Assembly (NCBI GenBank): GCA_937951875.1
Contig: CALGAN010000017.1
Location: forward strand, 1 to 44,819
Source: an uncultured Alkalilimnicola sp.
GTDB lineage: Bacteria > Pseudomonadota > Gammaproteobacteria > Nitrococcales > AK92
Length of the DNA: 44,819 nucleotides
Direction of reading: 5' to 3'
The translations under genes were made by a program, and so were the position numbers. The notes beneath the pieces were generated by a model that made no database searches, had not been told where the DNA came from, and saw nothing but the letters and a program-made list of their open reading frames with translations. Shown here piece after piece: positions 8,763-15,400 of the stretch. How positions within the stretch are numbered: position 1 is the stretch's first letter; every line of letters starts with the position of its first letter.

Positions 8763-9725
8763 CTACTGCACCGTGCCCGGACCGCTCTCCGGCCGAGGCT
8801 GCGCCGACGGCGGGCGGCTGTCGCGGCCGCTCATCGTCTCCCGCTGCCGCCCGGCTTCCTCCTTGGCGGCATCGGTGGCGGCTTCGGCCACGGCTTTGGC
8901 GGCCTCCTTGCCCCGCTCCATCTGCTCGTGCATCTGCTCGCGGCCGCGCTCCATCATCCGGTCGCGGGTCTCGCCCATGAGCTCGTCCTCGCGCCGCGTC
9001 TGCGGCAGCAGCGCGCCGAGCATGGCGCCGGCGGCCAGGCCGAGCATGGCCAGCACCAGCGGCTGCTCGTTCACCATGCTCTGGGTACTGCTGCGCAGGC
9101 GCTCGGCGCGCTCGCGGGTCGTCTCGGCGAGCTGGGAGGCGCGCGCCCGCGCGCTGTCGGCGGCGCCCGCGAGCTGGCTGCGCATGTGCGCGCTGCGCTC
9201 CGATAGCCGCTCCCGGCCCAGGTCGGCGCGCTCCTTGAGCGTGTCGATCATCCGGCGGCCGGATTCGGCCATGCGGCCGCCCTGCTCCGGCTCGCCCAAC
9301 TCCAACCCGCGCTGCGGCTCGGTTTCGACCTGGCGCGGACGCGCATGGCGCCCCTCCTCCGGCCCGTACATCTTGCGCCAGGCCACGGCCGAGCCGACCA
9401 AAGCCACCGGCACCCGGTGGCGGATCAGGAACGAGCCCATGATCCAGAGCAGTCCGGCACCGAGCAGCACCGTCGGTACCGGATTGCGAACCACCGCCTG
9501 CGACAGGTTCTCGACGAACTCCTCCAGCACCTCGTTCGGCTTGCTGCTGAGCTTGCGTTGCAGCTCGCTGAGCGTGCCGTCCATCTGCGCGCGGGTGTGG
9601 CGGATCTCGCTCTCGATCTCCTCGGGGCTGGGATTGCTCGCGTCGCCGCCCGGCGTGAACGCCGCCTGGGCGTCGCGGCGGTTGCGAAGGATCCGGGCGT
9701 CCTCGTTCGGATTAATACTGCTCAT
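8763..9725 (-). CDS. DUF3618 domain membrane-associated protein
   Basis: A 320-aa protein. The N-terminal part has the DUF3618 hallmark PEEIESEIRHTRAQMDGTLSEL followed by a hydrophobic stretch (NPVPTVLLGAGLLWIMGSFL, about residues 81-100). The rest is long charged amphipathic helix rich in Arg, Glu, Ala and Met. It is interrupted by a second hydrophobic patch, LAMLGLAAGAMLGALLPQTRR, which is typical of these proteins. It ends in low-complexity EAATDAAKEEAGRQRE repeats reminiscent of LEA/apolipoprotein-like helices. Its start overlaps the end of the holin-like gene by 14 bases. The family recurs beside holin-like proteins in envelope-stress loci, but no biochemical activity is established. Confidence 0.88.
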   Translation of the reverse strand: MSSINPNEDARILRNRRDAQAAFTPGGDASNPSPEEIESEIRHTRAQMDGTLSELQRKLSSKPNEVLEEFVENLSQAVVRNPVPTVLLGAGLLWIMGSFLIRHRVPVALVGSAVAWRKMYGPEEGRHARPRQVETEPQRGLELGEPEQGGRMAESGRRMIDTLKERADLGRERLSERSAHMRSQLAGAADSARARASQLAETTRERAERLRSSTQSMVNEQPLVLAMLGLAAGAMLGALLPQTRREDELMGETRDRMMERGREQMHEQMERGKEAAKAVAEAATDAAKEEAGRQRETMSGRDSRPPSAQPRPESGPGTVQ

Positions 9726-10140
9726 GGCTCCTCCTCGTCGCCACTTCGGCGTCGCGCCGCAACGAATCCATGCTGCGTTTGGGGAGCATGCTGCGCTCCT
9801 TGAGCTTGCGCATGCCGGTCATGACCGCGAAGGCGGCCACCGCCAGCGTCACCACCGACACGATCAGCGCCGCCCAGCCCAGGTGCATCACCGTCGACAG
9901 CCCGTATACGGCGGAGAACAGCAGCACGATCAGCCCGGCGAAGCCAAGCACGCCACCGATGGCGAGCGCGGTGATCCCGGCCTTGGCGGTCGCCAGCGAG
10001 GCGCTGGTCTCGGCCTTGACCAGAGCGACCTCCTGGCGGAACAAGGTGCTCAGCTCGCTGGTCAGCTCGGAGAACAAGGCGCTCACCGAGCGCTCCCCGC
10101 CCTCCTCGGGTTGGCCCCGGCGAATGTCATACACGGCCAT
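9712..10140 (-). CDS. Phage-holin-family (DUF1469/Actinobacterial holin-like) membrane protein
   Basis: A 142-aa protein with the conserved SVSALFSELTSELSTLFRQE amphipathic helix, then a KAETSASLATAKAG linker. Two transmembrane helices follow at about residues 57-80 and 85-108, and then a basic tail. This is the chromosomal holin-superfamily architecture (PF07332-type). Despite the name it is not a phage gene here; its neighbours are housekeeping genes and no phage genes are seen. Its ATG overlaps the stop of the upstream gene by one base (TAATG), and its 3' end overlaps the DUF3618 gene by 14 bases, so the three are translationally coupled. Confidence 0.88.
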   Translation of the reverse strand: MAVYDIRRGQPEEGGERSVSALFSELTSELSTLFRQEVALVKAETSASLATAKAGITALAIGGVLGFAGLIVLLFSAVYGLSTVMHLGWAALIVSVVTLAVAAFAVMTGMRKLKERSMLPKRSMDSLRRDAEVATRRSHEQY

Positions 10141-10865
10141 TACAGATCCCTCCTACCGGTCGGCGTGCGCGGCGGAGGCGTGCCGACCCGAGGGCCGCCG
10201 CCCACCTCGGTCGGATCGACGTGGGCGCTGGTGACGAACGACGACTGCGCGCTGCCGCCGAGCTCATCGTCGGCACGGCCGCGCCGTGCATCGTCGGCCT
10301 CCATGGATTCCTCGTAGGCCTCGCCGTAGATGCCGGCACCGGCGCTGTCGTACCCCTCCCGGTAGCCGCGCCTGGCGCCGGACCAGCGCGCGCTCGGGCG
10401 GGCGTGCGACGAGCTGCTCTTGAGGAAGCGCGACAGCACGAAGCCGGCCAGCACGCTGCCGCCGATGAACAGGGCCGGCTGCCGCCGCATCAGGTCGGTG
10501 GCCTGGTCCATCAGGCTGTCGAGGTCCTTGGAGCGGATCGCGTCGGCGGCGCGCTCCAGGCCGCTGGCGGCCTGCTCCAGCACGCGGCCGATGGTGCGCT
10601 CCTCGTCCCGCTGATTGCATTGCTCCGCGGTCTGGTGCAGAACGCTGGCGAGCTTGGCGAGCTGCTCCGCCGCCCCGTCCTTCTGCTGATCGAGCAGGCT
10701 GCGCCCGCGATGCTTGGCCTCGTCGGCCCAGTGGCCGGCCCGCTCCTTGATCCGCTCCTTGTCGAAGCCGCCGTGCGCGGTCTCCGACGCCGAGCCGGTC
10801 GGCGCGGTCGGCCTGGATGCAGCCGGCGGCCCGTCCATCGGCCTGCGCTGCGGTGTATCAGGCAT
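10140..10865 (-). CDS. Hypothetical one-TM protein leading the envelope operon
   Basis: A 241-aa protein without a firm family name. Residues 1-35 are Pro/Ala-rich and disordered. Residues 35-125 form a charged helical region (ADEAKHRGRSLLDQQKDGAA onwards). A single hydrophobic helix (ALFIGGSVLAGFVLSRFLKS, about residues 136-155) follows. The C-terminal 80 residues are Gly/Arg/Asp-rich and disordered. Similar proteins commonly precede holin-like and DUF3618 genes in proteobacteria. The ATG at 10865 has a strong AAGGAGGAAG ribosome-binding site. The gene ends TAATG into the holin-like gene. The 186-base gap upstream contains a small perfect inverted repeat (CGCTAA/TTAGCG, about 10984-10999) and no promoter I can defend. 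Confidence 0.75.
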   Translation of the reverse strand: MPDTPQRRPMDGPPAASRPTAPTGSASETAHGGFDKERIKERAGHWADEAKHRGRSLLDQQKDGAAEQLAKLASVLHQTAEQCNQRDEERTIGRVLEQAASGLERAADAIRSKDLDSLMDQATDLMRRQPALFIGGSVLAGFVLSRFLKSSSSHARPSARWSGARRGYREGYDSAGAGIYGEAYEESMEADDARRGRADDELGGSAQSSFVTSAHVDPTEVGGGPRVGTPPPRTPTGRRDL

Positions 10866-11051
10866 GATCTTCCTCCTTCCTTGACGATCCCGCGGACACG
10901 GCGGGGGTTCAACCAAATCCGCTGGTTACGCAGGCTAACTGGGGACAGGCGAGGAAGGCCGCAAGTGAAGAACGTACAGATACGCTAATGCCTTAGCGGG
11001 GCGTGATCGCCCGTGCGGCAAGGAGATAGAGGAGCAATCGGTCGAGCCGAC

Positions 11052-11471
11052 TCAATCGTCGGCCGACACCCGGCCCCGCGCCGCCTTGAGCGCGCCGCGC
11101 CGGGTCTTGGCTTCGAGCCGGCGGCGTTTGGACGCCAGAGTGGGCTTGGTCGGCTTACGCGGCTTGGGCGGCTCGGCGGCACGCCGCACCAGCTCCACCA
11201 GACGCTGGCGCGCATCCTCGCGGTTGCGCTCCTGGGTACGGAAACGGTTGGCCTCGATGGTCAGCACGCCGTCGGCGCTCAGCCGCCGCCCGGCCAGGCG
11301 CGCCAGGCGCCGCTTGACGTCCTCCGGCAAGGCGGAGGCGGCCAGGTCGAAGCGCAGCTGCACCGCGCTGGCCACCTTGTTGACGTTCTGGCCGCCGGGG
11401 CCGGAGGCGCGGATGAAGCGCTCCTCGAGCTCGTGCTCGTCAATGGCCAGCGTGCCGGTAATGCGCAGCAT
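11052..11471 (-). CDS. arfB: Ribosome-rescue peptidyl-tRNA hydrolase ArfB (YaeJ)
   Basis: A 139-aa protein of the ArfB/YaeJ family. The RF-1-like catalytic domain has the GGQ loop at residues 26-28 within RASGPGGQNVNKVASAVQLRF. The basic C-terminal tail (KPTKPTLASKRRRLEAKTRR onward) is the segment that enters the empty mRNA channel of a stalled ribosome. The protein releases nascent chains from ribosomes lacking a stop codon. I chose the ATG at 11471, which overlaps the yajQ stop as TGATG. A TTG one codon earlier is also possible. Stop-start coupling means arfB is expressed with yajQ. Confidence 0.95.
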   Translation of the reverse strand: MLRITGTLAIDEHELEERFIRASGPGGQNVNKVASAVQLRFDLAASALPEDVKRRLARLAGRRLSADGVLTIEANRFRTQERNREDARQRLVELVRRAAEPPKPRKPTKPTLASKRRRLEAKTRRGALKAARGRVSADD

Positions 11472-11953
11472 CAATCGCGGAAATTATTGAACTGCAGCGG
11501 CATGCCGAGCTCCTGCTTGCGCAGCAGCTGGATGACCTCCTGCAGATCGTCCTTCTTCTTGCCGGTGACGCGCACCTTGTCGCCCTGGATCGAGGCTTGC
11601 ACCTTGAGCTTGGCGTCTTTGATCAGCTTGCTGATCTTCCTGCCCAGCTCGGCGTCGATGCCCTGTCGCAGGGTGACGGTCTGGCGCGCCTCCTTGCCGG
11701 CCTGCTCGACCTTCCCCAGCTCCACGCAAGTGAGGTCGATGCCGCGCCGGGACAGCTTGGCATAGAGGATGTCGAGCATCTGTTCGAGCTGGAACTCGCT
11801 CTGCCCGGTCATGTGGACCACGCTGTCCTTGAGCTCGAACTTGGCGCCGGAATCCTTGAAATCGAAGCGGCTGCCGACCTCGCGGTTGGCCTGATCGACG
11901 GCATTGGCCGCCTCGTGCATATCGACCTCGGAAACCACGTCGAAGGACGGCAT
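11471..11953 (-). CDS. yajQ: YajQ family (c-di-GMP/nucleotide-binding) protein
   Basis: A 160-aa protein with the family's MPSFDVVSEVDMHEAANAVD start, the SRFDFKDSGAKFELKD middle and the VRVTGKKKDDLQEVIQLLR end. This is the complete duplicated ferredoxin-like fold of YajQ (UPF0234). In Xanthomonas and Pseudomonas, members bind cyclic di-GMP and act with a LysR-type regulator. Older work reports nucleotide or RNA binding. Which applies here cannot be read from sequence. The gene lies 56 bases downstream of the DUF455 gene, from which it is separated by a strong inverted repeat, and is overlapped by arfB. Confidence 0.95.
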   Translation of the reverse strand: MPSFDVVSEVDMHEAANAVDQANREVGSRFDFKDSGAKFELKDSVVHMTGQSEFQLEQMLDILYAKLSRRGIDLTCVELGKVEQAGKEARQTVTLRQGIDAELGRKISKLIKDAKLKVQASIQGDKVRVTGKKKDDLQEVIQLLRKQELGMPLQFNNFRD

Positions 11954-11977
11954 GAACGCGCTCCTCTGTTTGCCTCG

Positions 11978-12003
11978 CCCGGCCGGTATCTTACCCGGCC
12001 GGG
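11978..12003. repeat. 9-bp perfect GC inverted repeat between DUF455 gene and yajQ
   Basis: CCCGGCCGG and CCGGCCGGG flank an 8-base spacer (TATCTTAC). This gives a perfect 9-bp GC-only hairpin directly after the DUF455 stop and 24 bases before the yajQ start. There is no T-tract on either strand, so it is not a standard Rho-independent terminator. It could be an mRNA 3'-end stabiliser, a pause site or an operator. Confidence 0.6.
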
Positions 12004-12009
12004 ACGGCC

Positions 12010-12804
12010 TCAGCCCAGCCGCTGCAGGGCCTCCAGCTCCTCGGCGCTGAAACCGGCGGCCATGCGGGCGTCGACGTTGAACGGGCCCTTGAGCCGGCCG
12101 CGCATGTATTGCCCCAGCAGCTCGCGGAAGGTCGGCTCCGGCGGTAGCCCGCGCTGGGCGCAGGCGTACTTGAACCAGCGCGAGCCGATGGCGACGTGCC
12201 CGACCTCGTCGCGCAGGATGATCTTGAGCCGCTCGACGGTATCGAGATCGCCCACCGCCGCGAGGCGCTCCAGCATGCCCGGCGTGACGTCCAGCCCGCG
12301 CGCCTCCAGCACCCGCGGCACCAGCGCCATGCGCACCAGGTGATCGTGGGCGGTGTCGATCGCCATCTCCCACAGGCCGTTGTGGGCGGGGAAGTCGCCG
12401 TAGTCGTAGCCCAGCGCGCGCAGCCGCTCGCGCAACAGCTCGAAGTGGTAGGCCTCTTCCTCGGCCACCTTCAGCCAGTCGCCGTAATAGTCGTCCGGCA
12501 GGTCGCGGAAGCGGTAGACCGCGTCCAGCGCCAGGTTGATGGCGTTGAACTCGATGTGGGTGACGGCGTGGATCAGCGCCGCTCGCCCCTGCGCGGTGGT
12601 GAGCCGGCGCTGCACCAGCTCGCGCGGCGGCACGAGCTGCGGCCGCGGCGGCCGCCCCGGCTGGCCGATGGGCTCGACCGGCGCGGCGCCGTCGCGGCCG
12701 AGCGCGCCGGCCCGCCAGTCGCTCACCAGGCGGCGGGTCAGGCGGATCTTGTCGTCGGGATCGGTGGCCGCCAGGGCGGCGGCGGCGCGGTCGAACACGT
12801 TCAT
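12010..12804 (-). CDS. DUF455 ferritin-like domain protein
   Basis: A 264-aa protein of the DUF455 (COG2833) family. The ferritin-like di-iron ligand pattern is visible as E..H pairs. HAVTHIEFNAINLALDAVYR and KVAEEEAYHFELLRERL lie in one half, and HDHLVRMALVPRVLEARGLD and LRDEVGHVAIGSRWFKY in the other. The spacing suits a four-helix bundle with two carboxylate/histidine motifs. By analogy with MiaE-type and related diiron proteins it may be an oxidoreductase, but its substrate is unknown. It lies eight bases downstream of the glycerate kinase stop codon, so the two probably share a transcript. Confidence 0.88.
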   Translation of the reverse strand: MNVFDRAAAALAATDPDDKIRLTRRLVSDWRAGALGRDGAAPVEPIGQPGRPPRPQLVPPRELVQRRLTTAQGRAALIHAVTHIEFNAINLALDAVYRFRDLPDDYYGDWLKVAEEEAYHFELLRERLRALGYDYGDFPAHNGLWEMAIDTAHDHLVRMALVPRVLEARGLDVTPGMLERLAAVGDLDTVERLKIILRDEVGHVAIGSRWFKYACAQRGLPPEPTFRELLGQYMRGRLKGPFNVDARMAAGFSAEELEALQRLG

Positions 12805-12812
12805 CGGCGAAG

Positions 12813-14045
12813 CTACTCGGCTGTCTTGAGGCCGATCATGATATCCATGACGTTGCTGCCCGTGGGACCGGTGTGGATCAGATCGCCCGCGGCGGCCAGG
12901 GCGCTGCCGGCATCGGCGCTGGCCAGCGCGGCGGCGGGGTCGATGCCGGCGGCGCGGCAGCGGGCGGCGCTCGCGCCGTCGACCAGGGCGCCGGCGTCCT
13001 CGGTCGGGCCGTCGCTGCCGTCGGTGCCGGCGGCGAGCAGATACAGCCCGCCGCGGCCGTCCAAGATGCGCGCCGCCGCCAGCGCCAGGGTCTGGGCGCG
13101 GCCACCCCGGCCGGGCTCGGCCGGCAGGGTGACCACCGGCTCGCCGCCCCACAGATGGATGCCGGGCGGGCCGTCGATCAGGGCGCGCGCCAGCCGCGCC
13201 CCTTCCTCGGCCGCCTCGCCGCCGACGAACTCGGCGTGCCGGTGCACCGGATAGCCAAGCGCCGCGGCGCGCGCGGCCGCCGCCGCCAGCGCGTCGCCGT
13301 TAGCGGCGATGACCCGCGTCTCCAGCCGGGCCAGCGCCGGATCGTCCGCCGCCGGCGGCGGCTCGGCCAACCATAGATGGGCCAGCTCCGGCGGCAGCAG
13401 CTCGCGCGGAGCCGGCTCGCCGCCCGGTTGGAGCGGTCCTGAGCCGATCACCGCCGGATCGTCGCCGCGCACGTCGGAGATGAGCAGCTGCAGCGCCGGC
13501 CGCCCGGCCAGCGCCCGCGCCAGGCGGCCGCCCTTGAGACGGGACACCGCCTTGCGGATGCGGTTGATGTGGTGGATATCGGCGCCAGAGGCGAGCAGCC
13601 AGCGGTTCAGCGCCCGCAGCTCGGCGGCGAGCGTGGCGCCGGGGGCGAGCGCTTCGGCGAGCGCCGAGGCGCCGCCCGAGATCAGGAACAGAAAGCCGGC
13701 GTCGACCGGCGCCTCGGCGACGAAGCGCAGCAGGCGCTCGCCGGCCAGCAGGCTGTTGTCGTCCGGCAGCGGGTGGCCGGCCTCGATCACCTCCACCGGC
13801 CGGGATACCCAACGGCGGCGCTCGACGTGGTCGTACTTGGTGATCAGCAGCCCTTCGGCGACCGCCTCGCCCCAAACGTCCCAGGCGCCCTCGGCCATGG
13901 CCTCAGCGGCCTTGCCCAGCGCCACCAGCCGCAGCGCTGGCGGCGGGGCGCGGCCGCGCAGCGCCTCGGCCACCCGGCGGCGGCCGTCGACCGCCGTCAG
14001 CGCCGCCCGGTAGATGCGCAGCAAATCGCGGCGGGCGGCGCTCAA
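12813..14045 (-). CDS. Glycerate 2-kinase (GckA/TtuD type, MOFRL family)
   Basis: A 410-aa protein with the two-domain layout of class-II glycerate kinases. The N-terminal DUF4147 domain (about 5-230) contains ALGKAAEAMA, the ISGGASAL loop and KAVSRLKGGRLARAL. The C-terminal MOFRL domain (about 300-405) contains HLWGGEPVVTL and LLAAGTDGSDGPTEDAGALV. Members phosphorylate D-glycerate to 2-phosphoglycerate using ATP and feed glyoxylate, tartrate or serine carbon into glycolysis. The only start that keeps the conserved N-terminus is a TTG at 14045, preceded by AGGAG ten bases upstream inside the end of metZ. A non-ATG start suggests modest expression. The start lies seven bases after the metZ stop. 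Confidence 0.92.
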   Translation of the reverse strand: MSAARRDLLRIYRAALTAVDGRRRVAEALRGRAPPPALRLVALGKAAEAMAEGAWDVWGEAVAEGLLITKYDHVERRRWVSRPVEVIEAGHPLPDDNSLLAGERLLRFVAEAPVDAGFLFLISGGASALAEALAPGATLAAELRALNRWLLASGADIHHINRIRKAVSRLKGGRLARALAGRPALQLLISDVRGDDPAVIGSGPLQPGGEPAPRELLPPELAHLWLAEPPPAADDPALARLETRVIAANGDALAAAAARAAALGYPVHRHAEFVGGEAAEEGARLARALIDGPPGIHLWGGEPVVTLPAEPGRGGRAQTLALAAARILDGRGGLYLLAAGTDGSDGPTEDAGALVDGASAARCRAAGIDPAAALASADAGSALAAAGDLIHTGPTGSNVMDIMIGLKTAE

Positions 14046-14052
14046 GGGCCGC

Positions 14053-15243
14053 TCACTCCTGGGGCAGGCCGCGGGCCAGGTCGCGCTGGATGTCCTCGGC
14101 GTCCTCCAGCCCCACCGACAACCGGATCAGCCCCTCGCGGATGCCGGCCGCCTCGCGCTGCTCGGGCGAGATGCGGCCGTGGGTGGTGGTGGCCGGGTGG
14201 CAGATGGTGGATTTCATGTCGCCGAGGTTGGCGGTGATGGAGATCATGCGCACCGAGTCGATCACCTTCCAGGCCGCCTCGCGCCCGCCCTTGACCTCGA
14301 ACGACACGATGCCGCCGAACCCCTTCTGCTGGCGCTTGGCCAGCTCGTGCTGCGGATGGCTGGGCAGCCCCGGGTAGTTGACCTTGATCACCCCCGGCTG
14401 GCGCTGCAGCCACTCGGCGACGCGCTGGGCGTTCTCGCAGTGGGCGCGCATGCGCAGCGGCAACGTCTCCAACCCCTTGAGCAGCAGCCAGGCGTTGAAG
14501 GCGCTCATGGTCGGGCCGGCGGTGCGCAGGAAGCCCAGGATCTCCTTGCCGACCCGCTCCTTGTCGCCGACCACGGCACCGCCGATGCAGCGCCCCTGGC
14601 CGTCGAGGTACTTGGTGGCGGAATGGATCACCAGATCGGCCCCCAGCGCCAGCGGCCGCTGCAGCACCGGTGTACAGAAACAGTTGTCGACCACCAGCAG
14701 GCAGCCGCGCGCGTGGGCCAGGTCGGCGAGCGCACGGATGTCGGCGATCTCGCCCAGCGGGTTGGACGGGCTCTCCAGGAACAGCATCCGGGTCTCGGGA
14801 CGGATGGCGCGCTCCCAGGCCTCGTAGTCGGTCAGCGGCACGAAGGTGGTGGTGACGCCGAACTTGGGCAGGATGTTGGCGAACATCGACACCGTGGTAC
14901 CGAACACCGAAGCCGAGCAGACGATGTGGTCGCCGGCCTTGAGCAGCGACATGCAGGTGGCGAGGACGGCCGACATGCCGGACGCCGTGGCGATGCAGGC
15001 CTCGCCGTCCTCCAGGGCCGCCAGGCGGTCCTGGAAGGTGCGTACGGTGGGGTTGGAGAAGCGGGAGTAGACGTTGCCGTCGAGCTGGCCGCTGAACTTG
15101 GCCGCGGCCTCGGCGGCGCTCTTGAAGGTGAAGCTGGAGCTCAGATAGATCGGTTCGCAGTTTTCCTGCTCGTTGCTCCTGCGCTGACCGGCACGGATGG
15201 CCCGCGTGGCGAATCCGTACTCCTCAAACTCGTCCCACGACAT
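14053..15243 (-). CDS. metZ: O-succinylhomoserine sulfhydrylase MetZ
   Basis: A 396-aa Cys/Met-metabolism PLP enzyme. It converts O-succinylhomoserine plus sulfide to homocysteine, the direct-sulfhydrylation step of methionine synthesis. The N-terminus MSWDEFEEYGFATRAIRAGQ, YSRFSNPTVRTFQDRLAALE, ATASGMSAVLA and the PLP lysine K211 in HSATKYLDGQGR match MetZ rather than MetB or MetC. The D186 in VVDNCF would hold the PLP ring nitrogen. The ATG at 15243 has a GGGAG site six bases upstream. Position directly after purF is as in Pseudomonas. The 157-base leader holds a SAM-II-type riboswitch and attenuator, so expression should fall when S-adenosylmethionine is plentiful. Confidence 0.95.
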   Translation of the reverse strand: MSWDEFEEYGFATRAIRAGQRRSNEQENCEPIYLSSSFTFKSAAEAAAKFSGQLDGNVYSRFSNPTVRTFQDRLAALEDGEACIATASGMSAVLATCMSLLKAGDHIVCSASVFGTTVSMFANILPKFGVTTTFVPLTDYEAWERAIRPETRMLFLESPSNPLGEIADIRALADLAHARGCLLVVDNCFCTPVLQRPLALGADLVIHSATKYLDGQGRCIGGAVVGDKERVGKEILGFLRTAGPTMSAFNAWLLLKGLETLPLRMRAHCENAQRVAEWLQRQPGVIKVNYPGLPSHPQHELAKRQQKGFGGIVSFEVKGGREAAWKVIDSVRMISITANLGDMKSTICHPATTTHGRISPEQREAAGIREGLIRLSVGLEDAEDIQRDLARGLPQE

Positions 15244-15262
15244 CGACGTCTCCCAGAACGAA

Positions 15263-15292
15263 AAAACCCGCTTGGCAGCCAAAGCGGGTTTT
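15263..15292 (-). terminator. Rho-independent terminator in the metZ leader (attenuator)
   Basis: Read on the minus strand, AAAACCCGCTT and AAGCGGGTTTT form an 11-bp stem around an 8-base loop. The run of U residues continues to 15261. The hairpin ends 19 bases before the metZ start codon and begins six bases after the SAM-II-like aptamer. It is therefore placed as the expression platform of a riboswitch and not merely as the end of purF. Confidence 0.9.
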
Positions 15293-15307
15293 CGCTCGCT
15301 TTAGCTG
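15276..15307 (-). promoter_or_regulatory. Antiterminator helix overlapping aptamer 3' end and terminator
   Basis: On the minus strand CAGCTAAAGC (15307-15298) can pair with GCTTTGGCTG (15285-15276) over 10 bp with a single G-U pair, leaving a 12-base loop. The first arm is the conserved 3' end of the SAM-II aptamer. The second arm covers part of the left arm and most of the loop of the terminator. The two structures cannot coexist, which is the expected logic for a SAM-off transcriptional switch. Confidence 0.8.
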
Positions 15308-15347
15308 AATTTGTTAGGCGCCCGCAAGCTGAACTCAAATCGGCGCC
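15299..15347 (-). ncRNA. SAM-II riboswitch aptamer upstream of metZ
   Basis: On the minus strand a GGCGCC...GGCGCC stem (15347-15342 with 15322-15317) encloses GATTT and GCTTGC. It is followed by AACAAATTCAGCTAAAG. These are the conserved SAM-II elements in the right order and spacing: the P1 stem, the GAUUU in the loop, UUGC before the 3' P1 strand, then AAAU and AGCUAAA in the pseudoknot tail. They match the crystallised metX-associated SAM-II RNA as I remember it. Position before metZ, a methionine gene, supports the call. The assignment was made by eye without a covariance search. Confidence 0.87.
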
Positions 15348-15359
15348 GCCCCGGTGTTC

Positions 15360-15394
15360 GGGCGTCCACGCAACTTAGGGTAGCGCGGACGCCC
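15360..15394 (-). repeat. Strong hairpin just after purF stop
   Basis: A 12-bp stem with one G-U pair: GGGCGTCCGCGC and GCGTGGACGCCC around an 11-base loop, on the minus strand. It starts six bases after the purF stop codon and ends 12 bases before the riboswitch aptamer. There is no T-tract, so it is not a canonical terminator. It may protect the purF mRNA 3' end or insulate the aptamer from upstream folding. Confidence 0.65.
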
Positions 15395-15400
15395 TGTCAA

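Noticed and set aside
9712..10140. Holin-family gene as evidence of a prophage
   Set aside because: No integrase, capsid, lysin or att-like repeats nearby; the family is widespread as chromosomal genes beside DUF3618.
15263..15292. Reading the hairpin as a simple purF terminator
   Set aside because: It lies about 110 bases from the purF stop, abuts a SAM-II-like aptamer and has a matching antiterminator, so attenuation fits better.
14014..15378. A 454-codon plus-strand frame opposite metZ
   Set aside because: Antisense shadow with no family features; metZ is unambiguous on the other strand.
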